Part shown: in pieces, positions 59,148 through 64,000 of the stretch
How the letters are laid out: the number at the start of each line of letters is the position of its first letter
How positions within the stretch are numbered: position 1 is the first letter of the stretch
Assembly (NCBI GenBank): GCA_965219705.1
Contig: OZ244789.1
Span: 620,001 to 684,000 of the forward strand
Direction: 5' to 3'
DNA length: 64,000 nt
DNA from: JAJECS01 sp965219705
GTDB lineage: Bacteria > Chloroflexota > UBA11872
Translations under genes and position numbers: made by a program
The notes under the pieces: model-generated
Told to the model about the DNA's origin: nothing
The model's database searches: none
Seen by the model: the letters and a program-made list of their open reading frames with translations, nothing else

Positions 59148-60203
59148 ATGTTTGGGCCGTTTAACACACTCCTGGGACTCTTCTCACGCGACCTTGGCAT
59201 CGATCTGGGCACCGCCAACACGCTGGTGTACGTGAAAGACCGGGGTGTGGTGCTGTCCGAGCCGTCCGTGGTGGCAACGGATCAGAGCACGATGCGCGTG
59301 CTCGCGGTGGGCGCCGAGGCGAAGAAGATGGTCGGCCGCACCCCATCCAACATCACTGCCATGCGTCCGTTGCGAGACGGGGTGATCGCCGACTTCGACA
59401 CCGTGGAGACCATGCTGCAGTACTTCATCAGCCGCGTGCATGACGAGATGCCATTCGCTCCGCGCCCTCGGGTGATCGTCGGCGTGCCCTCGGGCGTCAC
59501 CGAGGTTGAGAAACGGGCCGTCCACGAGGCGAGCCTGCAGGCCGGCGCCCGCGAGGTCTACCTCATCGAAGAGCCAATGGCCGCCGCCATTGGCGCCGGA
59601 CAGCCGATTCAGGAAGCCACGGGCAACATGATCGTCGACATCGGCGGCGGGACGACAGAGGTGGCCGTCATCTCGTTGGGCGGCGTGGTGGTGAGCCACA
59701 GCATCCGCGTGGCGGGCGACGAGATTGACGAGCAGATTGTGGAGTACTGCCGGAGCGAGCACATGCTGCTGATCGGCGAGCGCACCGCGGAGGCCTGCAA
59801 GATCGCCGTCGGATCGGCCTATGCCGGTCTTCAGGAAGACACCGCGCTCATACGCGGCCGCGACCTGCAGAGTGGGTTGCCACGGCAGGCGGAACTCACG
59901 TCGGGGCATATCCGCGAGGCGATCAGCGCGCCGGTGACCGAAATCGTCGACAACGTCAAGCTCGCCATCGAGGCCACGCCGCCCGAGCTGCTGGCCGACA
60001 TCATGGAGCACGGCATCTATCTCGCCGGGGGCGGGGCCTTGCTGCGCAATTTGGACAAGCGCATCGAGCAGGAGGCCGACATACCGGTGCACGTGGCGGA
60101 AAACCCGCTCGAAGCGGTGGTGCGCGGCACAGGCGCCTGCCTGCACAACCTCGAGTCCTACCGCGAAGTCTTCGTCACCGAGAACAAGTCCCCGTACGCC
60201 TAG
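59148..60203 (+). CDS. mreB: Rod shape-determining protein MreB
   Basis: A 351-aa bacterial actin homologue that guides cell-wall elongation. Phosphate 1 motif LGIDLGTANTLVYVK, phosphate 2 motif MIVDIGGGTTEVAVISLGG, adenosine motif GIYLAGGGALLRNLD. N-terminal MFGPFNTLLGLFSRD is a likely membrane-binding helix. First of mreB-mreC-mreD-mrdA-rodA; the mreC GTG follows directly after its TAG. Confidence 0.96.
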   Translation: MFGPFNTLLGLFSRDLGIDLGTANTLVYVKDRGVVLSEPSVVATDQSTMRVLAVGAEAKKMVGRTPSNITAMRPLRDGVIADFDTVETMLQYFISRVHDEMPFAPRPRVIVGVPSGVTEVEKRAVHEASLQAGAREVYLIEEPMAAAIGAGQPIQEATGNMIVDIGGGTTEVAVISLGGVVVSHSIRVAGDEIDEQIVEYCRSEHMLLIGERTAEACKIAVGSAYAGLQEDTALIRGRDLQSGLPRQAELTSGHIREAISAPVTEIVDNVKLAIEATPPELLADIMEHGIYLAGGGALLRNLDKRIEQEADIPVHVAENPLEAVVRGTGACLHNLESYREVFVTENKSPYA

Positions 60204-61037
60204 GTGGTCACCAACATGCGGGGAGGCCAACGAGCCGCAATCGTGCTGGTAGCGCTCATCGTCGCGGCGGTCGTGCTCTCGATGCTGCACAACACCGGCG
60301 CCAGCGTGCCAGTGGAGGGCTTGGTCCTCCGCGTGGTCGAACCGGTCAGGAGCGCCTTCACCACCGTCGCCAATAGCGCGTCGCGGGCCCTGGACGACCT
60401 CAATCGGTTTGGCGAGATGCGGGAGGAGAATGCCGCGCTGCGGGCCGAGCTGACGCAGCTCCGGGCGCAGGCGGCCCGCCTGAATGACGCCGAACGCGAA
60501 AATGAGCGCTTCCGCGAGGCCCTGGGCTATCTGGACGAGCACCCCGAACTGAAGCTCGTGACGGCACGCATTGTCGGGCGCGACAGCCTGGACATGCTGG
60601 ACACAATCGTGATCGATCGCGGCGCGTCGTCCGGCATCCGCGTGGGCATGGCGGTGGTGGCGCACGGCGGGTTGGCCGGCCGCGTGACCAACGTGACCGA
60701 CGCAACGGCCGACGTATTGCCGGTGCATAGCCCACAGAGCACGGTGAGCGTCCTGGCACAAGGGGACGAGACCACGGCGGACGGCACGCTGGACGGAACC
60801 AACGGCGCGGACCTGGTGATGCGCCACATCGACGCCGAGGCCCCGGTCATGGTGGGCGACTCTATCGTGACGTCGAGCCTCGGCGGCGGCCTGCCTCGGG
60901 GAATTCCGGTCGGACGCATCGTGGCCATCGAGGTTTCGCCCACGAGCGTGCTGCGTCAGGCGATCGTTGAGCCCTTCGTGCAGCCCGAGCACTTGGACGT
61001 GGTGCACGTCATCGTCGGGCAGACGGCTGGCGGGTAG
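60204..61037 (+). CDS. mreC: Rod shape-determining protein MreC
   Basis: 277 aa. One N-terminal span (about residues 11-28), then a coiled coil (about 68-110, EENAALRAELTQLRAQAARL), then the two beta domains (RIVGRDSLDMLDTIVIDRGA, GLAGRVTNV, VPVHSPQ-like PVHSPQSTVSV). Links MreB, MreD and PBP2 across the membrane. Length is normal. GTG start. Confidence 0.95.
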   Translation: MVTNMRGGQRAAIVLVALIVAAVVLSMLHNTGASVPVEGLVLRVVEPVRSAFTTVANSASRALDDLNRFGEMREENAALRAELTQLRAQAARLNDAERENERFREALGYLDEHPELKLVTARIVGRDSLDMLDTIVIDRGASSGIRVGMAVVAHGGLAGRVTNVTDATADVLPVHSPQSTVSVLAQGDETTADGTLDGTNGADLVMRHIDAEAPVMVGDSIVTSSLGGGLPRGIPVGRIVAIEVSPTSVLRQAIVEPFVQPEHLDVVHVIVGQTAGG

Positions 61038-61039
61038 GC

Positions 61040-61606
61040 GTGGTTACGCGTCTTGGCACGGCTGCACGCGGGGCGCGTTGGCTTCCCTCGCCAGGCACGT
61101 GGGTGGCGGCCCTGTTCCTGGCGCTGCTCGCGCTGGTGCAAACCTCAGTGCTGCCGTACTTCGAAATCCTGGGAGCGCAGCCGTCGCTGGTTCTCGTCAG
61201 CGTCGTGGTCCTGGCCACGATGCAGGTCGGGACGCGGGCCCTCGCCTGGGGGTTCGGCGGCGGGCTGGTGGTCGATCTTTTTTCAGCAGCACCCCTTGGG
61301 ACCAACGCCCTGCTCTTAACGGTGATCGCCTACGCGGCCGGTGGGGGCTTCGGCGGTGTGGATCGCGCGAATGTCGTCATACCCGCCGCGGCGGTCGTGC
61401 TTGCGACGGCGGCCTACTACCCAACGGTGCTCCTGGCGCTGCAGCTGCAGGGATTCGAGGTCGCGTGGGAGGCTCACCTGCCCGGGCGACTGTGGCGGGC
61501 CATCGTCGTCAACCTTGCGGCGGCGGCGGGGCTCTACTACCCGGTGCGGGTGCTCGAGCGATGGACGCACGGTCGCCCAATTCCAACGTTTCGCGGAGTA
61601 CGCTAG
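61040..61606 (+). CDS. mreD: Rod shape-determining protein MreD
   Basis: A 188-aa membrane protein with five to six spans. LVLVSVVVLATMQVGTRALA and WGFGGGLVVDLFSAAPLGTN (the family DxxSxxxxG pattern) near the middle. Two bases after mreC. GTG start. The six bases to mrdA show tight operon packing. Confidence 0.9.
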   Translation: MVTRLGTAARGARWLPSPGTWVAALFLALLALVQTSVLPYFEILGAQPSLVLVSVVVLATMQVGTRALAWGFGGGLVVDLFSAAPLGTNALLLTVIAYAAGGGFGGVDRANVVIPAAAVVLATAAYYPTVLLALQLQGFEVAWEAHLPGRLWRAIVVNLAAAAGLYYPVRVLERWTHGRPIPTFRGVR

Positions 61607-61612
61607 GAGGGT

Positions 61613-63565
61613 ATGGCGGCCAACAACGAGCACAGCGGTCAAGCAGCGCCGGGGGCGCATGGCGCCAAGAGCGACGGCGGCGCGAGTGCCAATCGCAAGC
61701 TTAGGCGCGGTCTCATCCTGGGGGGCGCGGTCCTGGCCGGCAACGCGGCCCTGGCGGGGCGTCTCTGGCAACTCCAGGTCGTAGAGACGGAGACCTACCA
61801 GGAACAGGCGACGCGGAATCGGTTGCGCACCGAACCCGTCCGTCCGGTGCGGGGTCTGGTGTTTGACCGTAGCCGCGAGCCGCTCGTCCGAAACGTGCCG
61901 GTTTTCGGTGTGTGGGTCACGCCGGCTGACGTTCCCAAGTCCCGCAAGGGCTCGATCATTGCCAGCGTGGCCGCCCTCACGGGTGAACGGCCCGACGATA
62001 TACGCCTACAGCTGGCGCAGGCCCGCTACGATCCGGGCCGCCCAGTGCAGGTGGCGACGGACGTGGAGCGCGACTCGGCGCTGGCTATCGAAGAGCGGCG
62101 CCACGACCTGCCAGGGGTGCAGGTCCGCTCCGGGATACGTCGGCAATACCTCCATGGTGACGCCTTCGGGCATATGCTCGGCTTTGTCGGGCCGGTTCCC
62201 GCCGAGGCGCTGGAGGAATACCAGGCGCTGGGTGTGGGCTTCGATGAAACGGTCGGGCTGGCGGGCCTCGAGCGCAGATTCCAAGGGGCGTTGCGCGGGA
62301 CCGACGGCTCGCGGAGAGTCCAGATCGACGCCCTCGGGCGCGAGTTGAACGAGATCGCTGCCGAGGCTCCCGTCGAGGGACGGCACCTGGTGCTGACCGT
62401 CGCCGTGCGCGAGCAGCGGGCGATTCGCGAAATTCTGGCGCGGCATCTGGCCCTGCGCGACTCCGGCGCCGGGGTCGTGGTGGTGATTCGACCGGAGGAC
62501 GGGTCGGTCGTGGCCCTCGCGAGCTTGCCCGACTACGACAACAACGCCTTCGGAGCCGGCGGCGACCCCAGTGTGCTCACACGGTTGGTGACCGACGGAC
62601 GCCGCCCCCTCATCAACCATGCCGTGGCCGGCCTCTACCCGCCCGGCTCGAGCTACAAAGTTGTCGCGGCCTCAGCGGCGCTCGAGACCGGAATCGTATT
62701 GCCGCAAACCAAGATTCCGTGCGACGGCCAGTTGGTGCTGCCGAGCGGCTGGGCTTTCAACGACTGGCTGCCAACCGGCCACGGCATGGTCGACCTGCAC
62801 CGCGGCATTTCAGAGTCGTGCAATATCTACTTCTACAGCATCTCCGGCGGAAATCCGTACACCAACCTCACCGGCGTCGGCAATCGGCGGATGGTGGAGT
62901 TCGAGCGTGGGTTTGGCTTTGGTGAAGTCAGCGGGATCGACCTTCCCAGCGAGGCGGCCGGCCTGGTGCCAACCGCCGAATGGAAGCAAGGCAACCTGGG
63001 GCAGCCATGGGTCACCGGCGACACCTACCACGCGGCCATCGGCCAGGGGCTCGTGCAGGTCACGCCGCTGCAAATCGCCATGATGTACGCGGCCTTGGGA
63101 AACGGTGGGCGCCTGCTGCGGCCGCGCCTGGTGGACCGCATCGTCGATTCGCAGGGCCACGTCCTGCAGCGGATGCCCGTGAGCGAGCGGGGACAACTGC
63201 CGGTTTCGGATGAGCACCTGCGTCTAATCCGCGACGCCCTCCTGGAAGCCGTCAACGGCCGCAACGGCACCGGTAGGCACGCCCGCTCCGAATTCACCGT
63301 CGTGGCCGGCAAGACGGGCACGGCGGAGTACAGCGGAACGCGCGATTCCAAAGGCAAGCTCCCGAGCCATGCCTGGTTTGCCGGCTACGCACCGGCCGAG
63401 AACCCTGAGTACGCGTTCGCGGTCCTGGTTCGCGACGGCGGCGAAGGCGCCTTTGCGGCCGCTCCAATCGCGCGGGACATCATCGACTATTTGATGACCG
63501 GCCAGATGCCCCCGCTGCCCCAGGACCGTCCGGACTTCATACCGCCGACGCGCCGGCTCGCATGA
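61613..63565 (+). CDS. mrdA: Penicillin-binding protein 2 (elongation transpeptidase)
   Basis: 650 aa, normal for PBP2. One N-terminal span (about residues 28-48), a non-penicillin-binding domain starting VRPVRGLVFDRSREPLVRN, and a transpeptidase domain with SSYK (active-site Ser), SCN and KTGT. All three motifs are intact. Cross-links peptidoglycan as the partner of RodA. Its TGA overlaps the ATG of rodA. Confidence 0.95.
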   Translation: MAANNEHSGQAAPGAHGAKSDGGASANRKLRRGLILGGAVLAGNAALAGRLWQLQVVETETYQEQATRNRLRTEPVRPVRGLVFDRSREPLVRNVPVFGVWVTPADVPKSRKGSIIASVAALTGERPDDIRLQLAQARYDPGRPVQVATDVERDSALAIEERRHDLPGVQVRSGIRRQYLHGDAFGHMLGFVGPVPAEALEEYQALGVGFDETVGLAGLERRFQGALRGTDGSRRVQIDALGRELNEIAAEAPVEGRHLVLTVAVREQRAIREILARHLALRDSGAGVVVVIRPEDGSVVALASLPDYDNNAFGAGGDPSVLTRLVTDGRRPLINHAVAGLYPPGSSYKVVAASAALETGIVLPQTKIPCDGQLVLPSGWAFNDWLPTGHGMVDLHRGISESCNIYFYSISGGNPYTNLTGVGNRRMVEFERGFGFGEVSGIDLPSEAAGLVPTAEWKQGNLGQPWVTGDTYHAAIGQGLVQVTPLQIAMMYAALGNGGRLLRPRLVDRIVDSQGHVLQRMPVSERGQLPVSDEHLRLIRDALLEAVNGRNGTGRHARSEFTVVAGKTGTAEYSGTRDSKGKLPSHAWFAGYAPAENPEYAFAVLVRDGGEGAFAAAPIARDIIDYLMTGQMPPLPQDRPDFIPPTRRLA

Positions 63566-64000
63566 CCAGCACTCTGCGGCGCTTTGATCTCGCCGTCATC
63601 ATCCCGTCAATCGCTCTGGTGTCCGCGGGCATCCTGATGCTTTCCACCACCGGCGATCCCGGCCAAACCGGCCTGGAGCACAAGGCGGTCCAGCAAGGCG
63701 TGTTCGTGGCCATCGGGCTCGCCGCCGCACTGGTCATGGCGTTCCTGGACTATCGACTGCTCAACGCCGTGGCGCTGCCGGCATTCATTCTTGGCACGAT
63801 CGCGGTAGCCGCCGTTGTGGTGTTCGGCGACGCCAGTCTGGGCGCCCGGCGCTGGTTCGTGATCGGGCCCATCGTGATCCAGCCGTCCGAGATCATGAAG
63901 CTGGCCGCCATCGTGTTCTTGGCACACTTCCTGGCCCGACGCGGAGAACGCATCCGTTCGATTCGCACCCTGCTGCTGAGCCTCGTGCTCATGCTGGTGC
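63562..64000 (+). CDS. rodA: RodA/FtsW-family glycosyltransferase, cut by the window edge
   Basis: The first 146 residues are visible, read from ATG 63562 (ATGA overlap with mrdA). MTSTLRRFDLAVIIPSIAL starts the first span; at least four spans lie in the visible part. GARRWFVIGPIVIQPSEIMK is the SEDS signature, followed by KLAAIVFLAHFLAR. It polymerises lipid II as the PBP2 partner. The 3' part lies outside the window. Confidence 0.93.
   Translation, partial: MTSTLRRFDLAVIIPSIALVSAGILMLSTTGDPGQTGLEHKAVQQGVFVAIGLAAALVMAFLDYRLLNAVALPAFILGTIAVAAVVVFGDASLGARRWFVIGPIVIQPSEIMKLAAIVFLAHFLARRGERIRSIRTLLLSLVLMLV

Noticed and set aside
59184..61007. 607-codon minus-strand frame
   Set aside because: Antisense of mreB and mreC, rich in His, Arg and Gly with no domain pattern.
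1..64000. CRISPR arrays
   Set aside because: No regularly spaced repeats of 24-40 bases were seen; the repeated sequences are isolated hairpins.

Overview
The window is GC-rich, gene-dense bacterial chromosome. Several traits point to an uncultured Chloroflexota-like lineage, probably environmental or host-associated: the mreB-mreC-mreD-mrdA-rodA cell-wall cluster behind lon, rplU-rpmA, a full branched-chain amino-acid ABC operon, a fused LUD/Fe-S/CCG protein, many short GC-rich hairpin repeats, and a peptide-type binding protein with an extra N-terminal domain. The phylum call is an inference; no rRNA gene is present.

Layout. 1-5.6 kb is an integrated element: two tyrosine recombinases, two small excisionase-type HTH proteins and an NmrA-type oxidoreductase preceded by a strikingly structured leader. 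It abuts the 3' end of a tRNA-Arg gene. 6-9 kb holds a secreted M23 peptidase and a YihY membrane protein. 9-14.6 kb is an exopolysaccharide operon: two glycosyltransferases, a polyprenyl-phosphate sugar transferase, two small Wzz-like proteins and a BY-kinase relative that has lost its ATP-binding residues. 14.6-16.5 kb has a frameshifted aldo/keto reductase, rplU, rpmA and tRNA-Ala.

16.5-21.9 kb is accessory DNA with lower GC, built around copies of the tRNA-Ala 3' end. It holds a frameshifted purC, a HAD hydrolase, a dead IS5-type transposase, a small glycine-zipper peptide, a decayed copy of rpmA-tRNA-Ala, a DUF2971 protein, a VapC-type toxin-antitoxin pair and a HicB remnant. 22-28 kb is signalling: an OmpR/HAMP two-component pair, a secreted lipoprotein, a PhnB-like protein, and a duplicated receiver with a PP2C phosphatase. 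28-32 kb has an orphan solute-binding protein and a FIST protein.

32-37 kb looks like a defence cluster: a 980-residue N6-adenine methyltransferase with a possible nuclease-like N-terminus faces an overlapping DUF6978/DUF1828 gene pair and a membrane protein. 37-46.7 kb is metabolic: DUF5069, a 3-hydroxyisobutyrate-dehydrogenase-like enzyme, a cupin, livKHMGF, and a Rieske protein with an amidohydrolase. 46.7-50.9 kb is one tightly overlapping unit of pyruvate kinase, the LUD/Fe-S/CCG fusion and an HD hydrolase. 51-56.6 kb carries a low-GC membrane protein, a GT-C-like membrane protein broken by a TGA, a double GNAT protein, a cyclase, a NUDIX hydrolase and a PHP phosphoesterase. 56.6-64 kb is lon followed by the rod-shape/elongasome genes.

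Most notable: the hairpin-rich leader at 1480-1619, the displaced catalytic serine in Lon, the tRNA-Ala-based island boundaries, the candidate defence cluster, the pseudo-BY-kinase, and an apparent CTG start in livG.
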